This document shows, in pieces, positions 37,466 through 50,240 of a stretch of 64,000 nucleotides of DNA (positions are counted from its first letter, which is position 1; the number at the start of each line of letters is the position of its first letter). Source of the DNA: Struthio camelus. Its lineage: Eukaryota; Chordata; Aves; Struthioniformes; Struthionidae. A program made the position numbers and the translations under genes. The notes beneath the pieces are model-generated. The model did no database searches. It was not told the DNA's origin and saw nothing but the letters and a program-made list of their open reading frames with translations. Location of the stretch: positions 41,742,911 through 41,806,910 of the forward strand of contig NC_090942.1 in assembly GCF_040807025.1 (NCBI RefSeq), given 5' to 3'.

Positions 37466-37758
37466 GGGGCCAGACTCTTTTCCGTGGTGCCCTCTGACAG
37501 GATGAGCGGCAACGGGCACAAACTGAAACACGGAAAGCTCCAGCTGAACATAAGCGAAAACTTTTTGCCTGTGAGGGTGACTGAGCACGGGAACAGGTTG
37601 CCCAGAGAGGTCGTGGAGCCTCCATCCTCGGAGATATTCAAAAGCCTTCTGGACAGAGTCCTGGGCAATGTGCTCTAGGTGAGCGTGCTAGCGCAGGGGG
37701 GTTGGACTAGGTGATTTCCAGAGGTCCCTTCCAACCTCAACCGTTCTGTGATTCTGTG
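37466..37758 (+). mobile_element. CR1 LINE, 5'-truncated 3' tail, sense orientation
   Basis: Contains the CR1 ORF2 C-terminal frame (NRLPREVVEPPSSEIF to LGNVL, stop at 37676-37678) and the 3' UTR GGTTGGACTAGGTGATTTCC. It ends in two copies of an octamer-like tail, TTCTGTGATTCTGTG, typical of CR1 3' ends. It starts abruptly at GGGGCCAGACTC. Almost identical to the inverted copy in TMEM19, which extends about 55 bp further toward the element's 5' end. Confidence 0.93.
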
Positions 37759-38160
37759 CTTAACACTGCAGTAACACGCCTGGAAGAATTTAAGCCATGT
37801 TTCCATTATTGCTACAAGTCTGTGTGCTCACAGCATATGTAAGGGAAGCTCTGAGCCCTTAGTGACTTGCCATTTAATTCTGCTTGCTGAAAACACTAGC
37901 TGAATGTATTCCCGCAACTTCTGAGGCTGGACTGTGATAGCAGGTCTGGGTTGACTTCAACCAGTGACAACACCGGGGGGCAATCTCTTGTAGCCCAGCT
38001 TACAGACCTCTGCTTCTACAGTACCGTTAAAGGAGAGGAGAGGGAGGGAATTTCTACTACTTTCTTGATCCTCAAGAATTTTAGTTTGCTTCCTTGAATT
38101 ATTCAAACTCTGATTATTGCAAATAGCTTTTGTTCTTGCCTGAATTGGGACTTTTGAACT
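37759..38160. other. Short intergenic stretch, nothing recognised
   Basis: 400 bp between the CR1 tail and the GC-rich block, of ordinary composition. Confidence 0.6.
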
Positions 38161-38960
38161 TTGTGGGCCAGGTTCCTTAGGCAGTGCTCTGGAAGGACGG
38201 GCAGGCAGGAGGCTATTTACATTGCCTAGTTTAGTCGCCTAGTTTTAGTTGCCTAGATTAGGAGGTCAGCCTCCCCGGCCTCCCTGGGCACCCAGAGAAA
38301 TCACAGGCGGGGAGCAGCAGGAGTGGGTCTGCCCTGGTGGAGACAAGCCAGGAGCTGCAGGTACCCTCTGCACAGGCCAGGCAGTAGCCCACTGGTGGAC
38401 ACAGGCTTGCAGCCCCCAAGCAGGCCGTGGCAGTGACAGTCCCCTTCACCAGTCCCAGATGAGGTGAGGTGAGGACCTGAGGACTTCCAGGGACATGTAG
38501 CAAATTCAGTCAGGAGCACAAGCTGATGGGGCCAAAGACAAGACTGGAGACCAGGCTACCTATCAGTCCAAGGTCCGTCAGACAGGACTGGAGGCAAGGC
38601 AACCTACCCCATAGGTCCAGAGTCCGTTCAGCAAAACCAGCCAGGAAGCCGGGACAGCAGGGGACAGAACAAGGCACAAGCACACCTGTGACATAACTCA
38701 GGCAAAGTCTGGGTACCTCTAGGCCACAGGCAGCGGGTGTGGGTGGGGGTCCTAGATGGGGCTGGACAGTGCCTTTAAAGCCTGTTCATGCACGCAGAGA
38801 CTTGAAAATCGCCCTAAACCAGAGGCCAACTCAGATCAGGAAGTTAACTTAGGTTAAGTCGGCTGATTAACAGTTGATTAACAACCTGTGAAGTCTACAG
38901 AGGGGCAGCTCAACTCCTAAGGCACTGGAAAGCAGAAGCCCAAAGTTGGCCATTTGAATA
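38160..38960. repeat. GC-rich, CpG-poor block with two small tandem arrays
   Basis: About 800 bp of distinctly higher GC than its surroundings. It begins with three imperfect copies of a 13-14 bp unit containing GCCTAG (38222-38262). It includes two imperfect 44-bp units at 38542-38585 and 38586-38633, both beginning GACTGGAG and containing CCTA and GGTCC. It may be part of an interspersed repeat. No coding frame or clear LTR borders were recognised. Confidence 0.45.
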
Positions 38961-41900
38961 CACTCATCAGTGACATGTCTAGGGTGTAAATAGCCAGCAA
39001 AGAAATCCCCTTGTACAGGAAAGCACTGTATTTTTATATAGGAAGGGCCTCCTGCACCAAAGATCCTTTTGTATAAATTACATACCGGGGGTAGGCAGAC
39101 ACTGAAAGAGTGGTGTAATCTGGGACAATTTGGCTGTACTGGTGTGAGTCCTCATTCCTCAACGCTGTAATTACTCGGCGATTTATAATGACGTGTCTGG
39201 TACTGACTGATGACATATATGGATTGTTGCAATGAAAGATCCCACGGAGTTTAGTGGAAAGAGCAAATGTTACTACTGTTTTCTAGATGAATTACATACT
39301 GGCTACATGCTGTCTCATTAATAAGTGTTCTGATAGGTTATAAGTTTACACGCTGTTCACTTCTTCTCCTCAACTTTTCTGCACTGTAGGTTATTCTGTA
39401 GCTTCCTTTCACTGTGAGTCTGTGACATCTGATCATTTTGTCCACCAGTGAAATTCCTCTATTTTGTACAGAGGCATAAATCAAAGTGGACAGCCAGTCA
39501 GGGAATCTTTAATGAAAAGGGTAACCTAAGAATCACTCATTCTCTTTTTGATATTAACCTTTGGGCAGTAGTTAACGTCATCTATACAAAATACAGGCTG
39601 TCTCCTGAAAAGCTCCATGAAACAATTTTTTTCTTTTACTGCTATGCTGAAATCACAAACCTTCCAGTTTTGCAGAACCTTTTTTTATAGCGCTTGTTTC
39701 TGATCTGCTCAGACTCATGACCTCCCCTTGCAGTACTTCCTCCACATTGTTGCTCCTCCAGGCTCTCATATTGTAAATATAAACATTGCTGCCTTGCAGC
39801 TGGGAAGGTCTATTCTACCTTTGGATAGAGAAAACTGTTGTGCACAGAAGAGAGTGAGTGATATGATAGCATACTTGTAGCATCAGATCGACCTCGCCAT
39901 TTTGTTGACGTACATAAGCAGTTGTTCTATGTTTCCTCACCGAAACAGTCAATTCAGACAAGCAGTTAATTTCAGCCTTCACCTTTTAAAAAAGCTGTTT
40001 ATTCTGAGCAATGATTTTCCTCATGCCTTCCTTTATGAAGCTAACAGACTGTGGGAAAAACAGAGCCCAATAAATTACTCACATTGTCCTGGGGAATTTA
40101 TAATTACAACTCAGTGGAAAAAGAAGCGGAAAACGAGTCATATAAGCCTATAACCTCAGACCTTTGATTTTTCTAGAATGCCTCTTCTGAAATAGGATCG
40201 TTCTCTAACTCCTCCCAGCCTTCCTTTAACACTGGTGAGAGCTGTCTTGTGTGAAAATGAAGTATGGACCCACCAAAATGGAGCCTAAGGCTTGAAGGCA
40301 CCGGCTTGTTGCCTGTAATTCCCATGACTGAGCCATGTAAAAGCACTCTCTTTCCCTTCTTTGCATTCATTGATCTTCTCTTGTCCCTTTGTCAAACGCA
40401 TGGAGAGACATCAACTTTTCTAGCAACGTAATTGTACCATCAGATTAGAGCAGAAGTCTCAGTATCCCTCCTGGAAGCTGGCCATTGTTACATGCCTTGT
40501 AGGAAAGGTCAGCATGAAGTAAGAGAATTGGCCTGGACAGTTAGATTACCTGCACATAGTGGAAGTTTATTAACCCACATTAGTTAGTAGCTGAATTTCC
40601 CGAAACTTGAGAGCTCTTACTGCGACACTGCTCTGCAGCTGAAGAGTCAAGGAGTAGAGGAGTGAGACTTGACAGAACTGGAAGCTCTGAGGTGCCTGTT
40701 ATATAGCATTTTAAAACTTCTACCATGCTTTCCTCACCAGAAGGATAGAGATGGCTGAACCTAGCCTGTATCCCTTGGAGATTCACAGCAATTCCCTTGC
40801 AGTTGTCTTCATCTTGGTAAGGATAAGGTAGATGAGGAAGTCCCACTATTTATACTATCTGTTGCTGTTACGTGAAACAAGAAGGCACAGAAGAGAAGAT
40901 ACAAACCCAAGCTACGCTGCAGTGTGCGTACTCAAGGACTGAAAGTTAGCAATGTGGTTTGTCAGCCTTTCCCTGAGCAGTCACCTCTTGAAATCCTCCA
41001 GGAGAGTTGCACCAAACGTCACTGAATCAGATGGGATACAGCCCCCCGCAATGACGGCCATCTCCGGACTGAACTACCTCTATGACGAACGCATTCGAAC
41101 AATGAAGACAGGTAGACGAATTCTTTGCCTCGCTTGCTCTGGAAGCACTAGTGCTTTGTCTGAGTCAGTGCATCAGGTGATGGAAAGTTGAGTGCTGTGA
41201 TTTCTCCTCCTGATGTCTCTTTTCTATCACTGCGCCACCATTTCAGCCTTCTCTCTGCCATGGTCATCCAAAAAAGAAAGCAAAACTAGTGGAGGCAGAA
41301 TTAGTGCTTAGGAAGATTGGAATAAGCCTGAGGAGTCAGTCATGTGTTTGCAGGTGTTGGCTCCCAAATGTCAGAGTGGATAGCATAGAGCAACTACAGA
41401 TCTTCTTTAATCATACCTTGCCTCTGCTCTCTTCTAAGTGTCACCTAGCTTTATTTTCAGACACGTACTATGTCATTATATTATTTCTCTTAGATGTGCC
41501 TCCCACTGTCTTGCAAAATAAAGTATTTATCTTTTATGTGTAGGTGAGCTTTTGACGGTTGCTGCTGCTAATTTAGAGCATGGTGTTTTCCTCTCATGGA
41601 ATGAGGATGGAGGAGATTTTTCATTAAAGAAAAGACAAGAAGACGAAGGCTAAAGGAAGGGAAATGAAATTTGCCAGTGTGTTATTGCTGTGAACTCTGA
41701 GCAGTACCTTAGAAGTGCTAAGAAACTTATCTGAACTACATGGGAAGGTGTAGTGACCTAATTATAATACTATATTTATACAGTTCCCTGATTCAGAACA
41801 CAGAACCTTCTTTTTTCCAGTTCAGTTATCACCATTTGGCATACCTAAATGCAGAAAGGTCTCTTAACCCAGTTACACTGTCCTCATGGCAGTTACACTG

Positions 41901-44678
41901 TAGAGCTGTAGCAGCATAATTATATTTGTACAATTATGCTGATACCTTTCCTAGCACAGAAGCTGGGATAGATATAGATATATCTAATAGATGTGGCATA
42001 AGGACCTTCTGGATGAATTTAGTGAATAAGATAGATTGAATTTCTGCCTTGGGCACTCCCAGGAATTTTCAGTTTTTCTGCAAGCCTAGTGCATTGGTAA
42101 GTGCATATCACACATCACCCAAAAATATAGGTCTGACGTAGTTCTCTACTGGAGCCACTCATCAATTTAAGCTAAAAAAACTCCAGTGTTTGATTCTGGT
42201 GCTCTAGATCTCTGCCACCTACCGAATAAGATAATAGCCCTCACCGTAAGTGAGAATTTAAATTTTCCAGAAAATGCTTTCAGTTTTTTTACTTTCTAGG
42301 ATAATAATATTTGATGAGAAGAAGAAGAAATATTTTTCACAGAAAATATTTATGATGGTTTTCACCAAAATGTTTAATCCTAAAATATTTCCACTGGAAA
42401 AGAATTAGGCTTCAGTTCAAAAGTGCTGTCAGGCTCTTTCATGGAGAAGGTGCTGAACAGCGCATGCAGTATCTCATACACGTCATAGAGGTGAATAGGC
42501 CCCCAAGAGGAACCTGGATATCAAAGGAGGTGGGATATAAAACAACTAAATTTGCGCTGCAGCTATGGAAGCAACCCAATAAAACCCAGCCAAACAATAT
42601 TCTGCAGGTTCTTTGAAGGAGCAGGAAGGAGAAAAGAATTGCAATGACATTTATGGAGAAATAAGGCATCTTGAAGCCTTAAAACAGAACTTGTTATTTG
42701 CACAGGTAAGTATGTTCATTAGTTATAAAACACTTTCTTAAGCCTTTGTTTGAGCAGGCATGCGTATTTTAAATGAACGACAGAGCAAGGTGAAACCAGC
42801 TTTACTACAAACATCAAGAATAAAGTTTTATTAGTATTAATCATACTAGCCATGATTTCTGTGCGTTGCCAGGGGAAGCTATTAAGTAGTTCTGTTCAGA
42901 GAGCAAAGTTTATTCTATGAAACAGTTCAAGATTTTAATGTGATCCTGGTGGGAATTTTCACCCAGTAAAAACGGCACATAGATCAAAATGGATAACATA
43001 TGTTACACTTTCCGCTAGCTTGCAACAAAACCCCTTGCTTTCTTGACTGCAGTACTCACTGAATTGAGCAAATTGGACTCCCACCAAGCCTGGCAGGCTG
43101 TGAAACAGAAAATCCGGCTCAGTCATCCTGCCTACTCCTAAGTGAAGAGGGGCTTCTTTTATCCCTGGAAGTAAAGAAAGAAATCCTTTTGGTCAATTCA
43201 CAGTAGGCCTGCCAATGCCCTCGTTGGTAAAAAAAAATGGCATGAGTTATGAGCACATACCCACCTTTTGTCCCACCTTAGAGAAAAAAATGCCTTGATA
43301 ATATGCCTGTAGATGAATTAGAGCTTTGCGATAGCTTTAAAAACGCTGTTTTACCGAGACATCGGTTGGAAACAGACCATTAAAACATTGCATGGGACCC
43401 AGGATTTTACGTTCTAAACACAAGATATTTCAAGAAAATGATCAAGATTGTGCAAAGAAAGGTCAGACCGACGCAGAAACAGTTAACGCCAATAAGTTGA
43501 CAAAATAACCCATCAGAAATCAGGGAATGCCAACAAGTTGAGGATGGAGACAGCTCCACCATGCTTTATAGCCTTCAGCACTGCCTGAAGCCTCAGCAGC
43601 GGTTCTTCCTCATAGACTCTTGAAAAAGAAGCTTAGTGTCAGGTTTCAACCAACTGCTAGGCAACAAATTTTCACATTTTTATTTGTAGCAAACACTGTT
43701 TATTAAACATTACCCAGCTCCCAGCCCTGTACTCATGACATCTAGTGGAATTAATAAGGAAAAAATGTATTAACCAAGGATGCAATGATATTTTGAATAG
43801 AAATGCTTGTAAAGATGACTTGGAAAAATGAATTTTCCACAGACTATTTTTATTGCTGCATCTTGGCTCTTCTAGTTGGCAAATGCTGGAGTTTGATAGA
43901 AACCTGTTAATAAATCTTTTTCTTTTTTTTTTTTTGGTGGATACAGCAATATGTCTTGTAGGCATCAGTGTCTCCACAGGGGGAAGAACAACAAAAATAC
44001 CACAAAGAATCCCTAATCATGGATTCACTGGTTCAAATAAATAGAGTTCACAGGAGAATTGCTGTTTACAGTCCTACCAGTTGCTTTTTCTGGAGTACAT
44101 ATAACTAATGTCATACATAAGTTGTTTTACTCCTCATATAGATTCAGGTAGAGCTTCAGATGACAGAAGCTCAAGAGTCACACTTCTCAGATAAAAATTA
44201 AGCTCTTCATGAAGGAAATTTCCCTTCATCTGCTGTACAAGTAGCACAATCTGTCTGGCCAAGCAAGCTTTGGGAATGTTATTGGGGCTTGCTGAAACAG
44301 TTGTCAGGTTTTGAGGACTATAATTAATCCTTTATAACTTCAAAATTTACTCCAAATAATCAAATTGCAGGTGTCCTTTGATTCCAGCCCTCAGAGAAAG
44401 AGCCTGTGCCCAGCCCTTTTCCCATCAGTGCAGGGAGCTGGTTGCTGCCGCACTCACTGCTTCAGCTGCCAGTCCTGCCCGCAGTCCTGCAGTGGCCCTG
44501 ACCCAGCACGTTTCCTGACAGATAATGCCAAATTAAGATAGTGCCTCTCATTTCAGCCTAAGATTTTTAGTGCCGTGACTCCTCATTGCAGATTTCCTTG
44601 TGTGCTCACTAAGTCTGGCTGCGTATCTCTTTTCCATCTGACTTCTGAAGCTTGTGTCGATTACAAACCTCAAGAATT

Positions 44679-44873
44679 ATGCTTGTGCAGGAGCACAGGT
44701 TCAGAAAAAGGTTCAGAAACAGACTTTGTGTGGGGAAAGAGAAGTACATGATTAGACAGTACCACAAGGAAGCTGTCAACTGTTTAACGTTGCTAGGAAT
44801 AATAAATATATTTGTTGGCATCTGTGTTGCTGTCGTCTCCTTCTGTATGTGGCAAGAGTCAAGTATGAAATAG
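44679..44873 (+). other. Unrecognised short ORF with a possible membrane segment
   Basis: From ATG at 44679 the frame encodes about 64 residues: a basic N-terminal half (RFRKRFRNRLC), then a hydrophobic run including LLGIINIFVGICVAVVSFCMW, and a TAG at 44871-44873. TGTGCAG just downstream of the ATG could be a splice acceptor, so a terminal exon is possible. No family was recognised and chance is likely in 64 kb. Confidence 0.12.
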
Positions 44874-45928
44874 CACCATGCTGGGCTATGAGTGATGCAT
44901 AGTTGGGCAATAAGGACGTGGCTACGTGGCTGAGTATAGATGATTGGGTATCTTTCTACGTGTACTCTGAATCAGAGGGAGAAGCGATCAGCTGGGCCCG
45001 ACGGTGTAAGCATGCCCAAAAACGTGGCTGCTGCTTCTGACAAAGCTACAGTCTGCCTGGAGTTTTGTTGAGCAAATATAAAATTCATCTTTGACTAAAT
45101 CTGCCCGCTTCCCTATCTGCTTCTTCTATAAAACTGTTATTTATTCTTGTGATTCAGAAGCTTATTATTTTAAAGGAACAACAAGTGTTTCATGAAAAAA
45201 AGCTTTTTTTTTACTTGTATGATCAGAAGCGACTGCCACCTCAAACTTACCTGTAAATTCACCTACAAACTACTTGTCCTAATGGTACAATATTATTAGC
45301 ATTATCTTCAGGCTAGGGAGGTCAAGGCCTCTAGAAGTGACCATACTATGAGAGTCAAGGGGTCAGTTTGGAGGTTAATCACCAAGATCTCCACCTGGGT
45401 TCAGAGATGTTTTGTAAGAGTGGTATTAGGACTATTACCACATAGTTAGCATAAAATAAAATATAAAACCTGAACTGGAGCACAGAGCAAATCAGTACTG
45501 GACACCATGCCAGTCTCAATATCATTTATCTTTGCTTTCATCTTCATAGTGAGTGATAGACATATTTTACGTCTCTAGCGCTAAGAACTGCTGTCTTTGC
45601 CTCCAAACCTGCTCTCTACAGCTTTGGTTTCAGACCTGAATAATCTGTAAAATCTCTCTCCCTGGGTGCATAGGCAGCCTGGAAGATGCAGGAACCTGCA
45701 CAGCCACCTCCCCAAAGGACATCTCGCCTACAGGGACAAGGTGCCTTCCAACTGGAGGTGCAAACCTGCCACAGACTATGCTTTTTACCAATTTACTGCT
45801 TTTTAACTAAGAAACTGCTTGATACAAAGAACGTCCCTCCAAAAGGGGTCCTACCTGAGGTGCTATAGGTTGTTACTTACATGACTATAATAGGCTTAGT
45901 TTTACTTCTAATCTCACCTTTTATGTAT

Positions 45929-46000
45929 ACAACATATATATAATGTATAAACGCACACACATACACATATATAATAATCTATGATATACATGCATGCAGT
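45929..46000. repeat. TA/CA-rich low-complexity patch
   Basis: Alternating TATATA, ACACACA and ATACAT segments over about 70 bp. A degenerate microsatellite. Confidence 0.6.
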
Positions 46001-49000
46001 GTACATACACCCGATAAACTGTGCTTTTTATCCAGAGAGTGTTTAACTCACTGCTGACACACAGCCTCCTTGGGCGTACAGTGTAACAGCAAATTTGTGT
46101 AGTGCTTACACTCAGGGACATGCGGAGGACTTTTGGCCAGAAGTGCAGCACTGCTATTGGCTCTGTGCAGCCCCTGCGACAATGCGGATATAAAAAATGC
46201 AATTCTGATCTAATTACCCAACCTGGAGTCCAAGGAGAACACTCATGGCAAGCATGTAGCTTAACACGAGAAGTTTTCTGTCTCTGAGAGGACTGAAATG
46301 ACACATAATGGCACCCTAGCTCCTCGTACTACCCTGAAGTATCAGCTCCTTCAGACTTGTGGAGAAGAGTTGCACTTACTCATTTTTCTACACAGAAGCT
46401 GAGACCACTGTTTCTGTCTCTACAGCTCTCCAAACCAGGGGCTTTACCTTTTAAAAGAAAATATTAAATTGATCAAAGCAGCAACGTGATAATTGCTTTT
46501 AACAGATGCGTTCTTCTGACAAGAGTATGTAATGGTCCTTGATGAACTATATTCTTTTTTTCAGTTATGTCCATGTGACTCTCCTGAAACTAGGTTACTT
46601 AGTGTAATTAAAAGAAGCACTAGCTTTAAATTAGAAATTTTTGAAGGAAAAAAATGATGAGGAAAAGGGAAAAGCTGACCTATTCCGTTTTATTGGCTCA
46701 ATCAGTAGAAACCAAAGCACCTTCTTTAAGAATTTATGTGATAATCCTCATGTCCAGTCACTTGCCTTTTATACAATATTTTAAAATACAGGACTGACTA
46801 GGAGTGATGCTTTAGCATGTAATAGTAGGTGCTTTGTTCACAAGTTCATTGACAGTGTCTGTATTGCAAGGCACTTTAAGAACCACTGCAAAAGAAAAGA
46901 TCTATAAAATTAAGTGTATTTCAGTCAAGAGTACCACAATAGTTTTTATAGCAGTGGGAGTGAATGAACCTTATTTTTAAAGATGGATAGTTTCCTATCT
47001 GCTTTTTTCTTGTTTTGAAGGCTGCTTTAGGATAAAGTGCTTCAATTTGAACCAGATAACATAGTCTTAGAATAGCTCCACTTATCTCCATAAATTATAT
47101 GCTTAGAAGGCAAGTTTTTCTCAAAGCTTTAGAAGCCTTAGATGAATATACAGTATTTTAGTAAGATGTGATTCTCATTTGAGTCATTAATAATTTTGAC
47201 CATCTTTATTTCAGCAATAAATATGCTGCGTACAGTATTGAAAAACTGATAAGTTTCAGACTTGGCAGAGATGGTCAGCCTTCTGTAAATCAGGCCTGGT
47301 GACTGTCTGTCTGAAATATAACCTCTATCTTGCAAAGTAAGTCATCCCAGCAAGCTCCCCATCAACCTTCATGCCAAGCTGTCAGGCGATGGAAAAAATC
47401 ACCTGATTCACTTGGTAGTTTATCCTGATTTAAAAACATGTGCCTCATTTTGAATTTGAAATTGTCTGGCATGGGATTCTTGCTATCGGTTCTTTCCTTG
47501 TGCCTGTCCTAGCTGCAGTACTGCTAAGCTGACCAAACGGAGTTCTTCTCTGCCCTTTGCCCAATTTTTACACAACATGCAGAATCAGTTTTATGAATGC
47601 TAGATACAGAGATAAAATTATCTTTTCATTATGCCCTTATTTCATATTCAAGAATCACCTTAGTCCTTTTACTACAGTGACTTACTGAGATACTTGTCAA
47701 ATTTTGACTCTCGTATTCTTTATGTTGTGTAAGAGTTACCACTCTTATACCCTTTACAATACTCCTAACTTTTCGGGAGATAGCTTTTCAGATAGCTTTT
47801 TAGTCTTTGCTGGCTGCCTTATTCTTACCATTGTGTACCATACTAACAACGCCACATCACTTCGAATTTGATTAGCAGTGTTTTTATATTTACTTTCCAG
47901 ACCATTTAGGAAACCCGAAGAACCTCAAAAGAAACATCCCTTTTCAAAGATAATTGTCCCACTGACACCTCTACTTTGACCTGCTCATGCTATCCTTGAT
48001 GCACTGAATCTGTGCTTTACTGCATTGTAATATTTTTTTCAGATCATTGACATGTTGTGCTAAGTCAAACACCTTACCAGGTTAGCACAGCTATGCAATT
48101 ACCTTCTAACAGCCAAGTCTGAAATCGCATCACAAGTTTGTTTCATAAGACCTGTTTTTCCATTAGATTGTATTGATTGACTAACATAATATTCCAGTAC
48201 TTCCTTTGTTTGGTAGTTGTTCTTTTGTGTCATTACTTTTCCTGTTGCCATCTTGCCATATCTTCCTCCCCGAAGCTGAAGGTAAGAACATCACAGAGAG
48301 GATGGGTGAATCCAGGTCTGTGCACGGGCAGCAGATAAGTATGAGTGCAAGCCTATGTGCTAGGGGCAACTATCACTGCCAAACAATCAGCTTGTGAGCT
48401 GGATGGTTGCTGCTACGCTGCTGCTGATTTCGATGAAGATGTGTAGTTCATTTAGTGAGGTTTCTCTGATCCAAAGCAGCCAGGTTTTGCTCAGAGAAGC
48501 TCATTGCTTTCCTCACCTGTGCAATCCTCACTGTTTAACTGCAGCTAAGTGGCACTGAAACAATTGTGATTTAGGCTGTCCCTGAGGCATCCACACTTTC
48601 TGTGTTCCAGCTCCCTGTATAGCACCTTTTGGATTATCTACTGGCTGTTCATCCAGTAAGTATAAAACTTTTCTTTTGTTATTGCTGCTTTGACGCACCT
48701 GCAGTCAGGGCACTGCAAAGTCTCACCACTGGTTAGCTTGCCACATCTGCCTCTGTCAGGGTATGAAGGAACCTATGGTGTGACTGACTTCCCCATCTTT
48801 TTCTGCACCATGTAGCAACAAGTTACCCCGGCAGAGAGTTTCTACTTTTATGTAACCCATGAAGTAAATAGAGATCTGCCAGCAGTCGCATTGATCTAGT
48901 GCGTTTGAGAACATAGGCATAGTTGTTTAAAAAATGGTTTGCCAGGGACTGATATTAGTCTAGGTAGCTTATAATTACACGGGCCTCATTTTCACTTTTT

Positions 49001-49889
49001 AAATATTGGCACAATCTTATCATTTTTGCCTTCCTCTGGAATTTCCCTGGTACATAAGCATGTGTTTAAAATTAGCACTTCTGTTTTTTTCCTTTTTCAT
49101 TCTTAGCACTGTTATGATATAGATCTAGTAAATGGACCTTTGTGGGAGGGGGATGTTCACTTTTGCTCCTAGCACGTGTTACCTATTCGTTCATAGCTGG
49201 TCTCTCAGGTCCTCCAATACAGATTTTCTAAACAGATGCCTATCACATCACTTCCTCTCTTTCTCCTCACACATACAGGCAGAATATAGACAAGTTTCCA
49301 CAAAGAAATTCAAACTGTTTTTTGGTTTGATTGGTGTTCTTTTACTGATCCCCAGCAACATCCCTTTCTTGGGTTTGCCAGCTAAAGTTCTCTGTTTCTG
49401 AGTTGTTAATAACTCTGGTACAAGTTACAGCTTCTTCAGAAAAAGTCACAGTATCCCATACTATCCCACATGCACTTTTTCACCATTTTTATGCTTGCTA
49501 AATAGATTATAACTTCTTTTTTTTAATACTCCAGCCATTCAAATTGTCCAAGAAAACTTCAGAAATGCCATTTATAGCACATTTCTTTTCATCAGGGAAA
49601 TTTTTAATTCCTCTGGCTTGCTTCCCAGGCTGCTAGTAAAAATACAGCATTATGTATACAGGCTTGCAGTGTATTTATTCTCTCAGTATCCTTTTCCAGT
49701 TTTGTTGGCATTGAATCCTTCTGGCTGTTCGTGCTCGTTGCCATTCAAGAGGATTAATACTCACCAGTGAAACGGTTCAACCACCACTGCAATGTGGGCA
49801 AAGGTACCACAAAGCCAAGAAATCATATTTGTAGCAGCTAAGCACCCAACAATTCGTACTGAGTATTTTCTGCTTTTGTAGTTTCTCCA

Positions 49890-50240
49890 GGTGCCAGGGC
49901 ACTGCAGGGGCTGGGGCTCCCTGGGGCCGGCAGCGGTGGGGGTTGCCAGTGGTGCCAGGGCCTGTCCCCCCACTCCAGGGGAGCAGGGCACCAGGGGCAG
50001 CCCCAGCCCTGGGGGAGCATCAGGCACTGCCATGGGGCCGGGCAGGGCTGGGCCGAGGCTGGGGTGGGCAGGCGCCCATAAGTCAGGGCCAGGCTCAGCA
50101 GGTCCATGGCTGGACAGGGGCAGAGCTGTGACATCGCTGGTGCTGTAGCTCAGGTGGAGACCAAGCATGAGAGCCTCAGCCTGGCAGCCACACCTCACCT
50201 CCAGGAGGGGAGATGCTCTCCCAGGGGAGATGTGTCCCCT
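49890..50240. other. GC-rich, CpG-poor block
   Basis: 350 bp of G- and C-rich sequence, dominated on the + strand by GGGGC, CAGGG and GGCTGG phrases, in AT-rich surroundings. It allows a 171-codon minus-strand frame (49761-50276) rich in Pro, Gly, Ala and Leu with no recognisable domain. Possibly a repeat fragment or minisatellite-like DNA. Confidence 0.35.

Larger units (their letters stand above)
38961..49889. other. Intergenic DNA, no firm gene
   Basis: 10.9 kb, mostly AT-rich. The only frame worth noting is a small one at 44679-44873. A TA/CA-rich low-complexity patch lies at about 45929-46000. Nothing else stands out. Confidence 0.55.
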
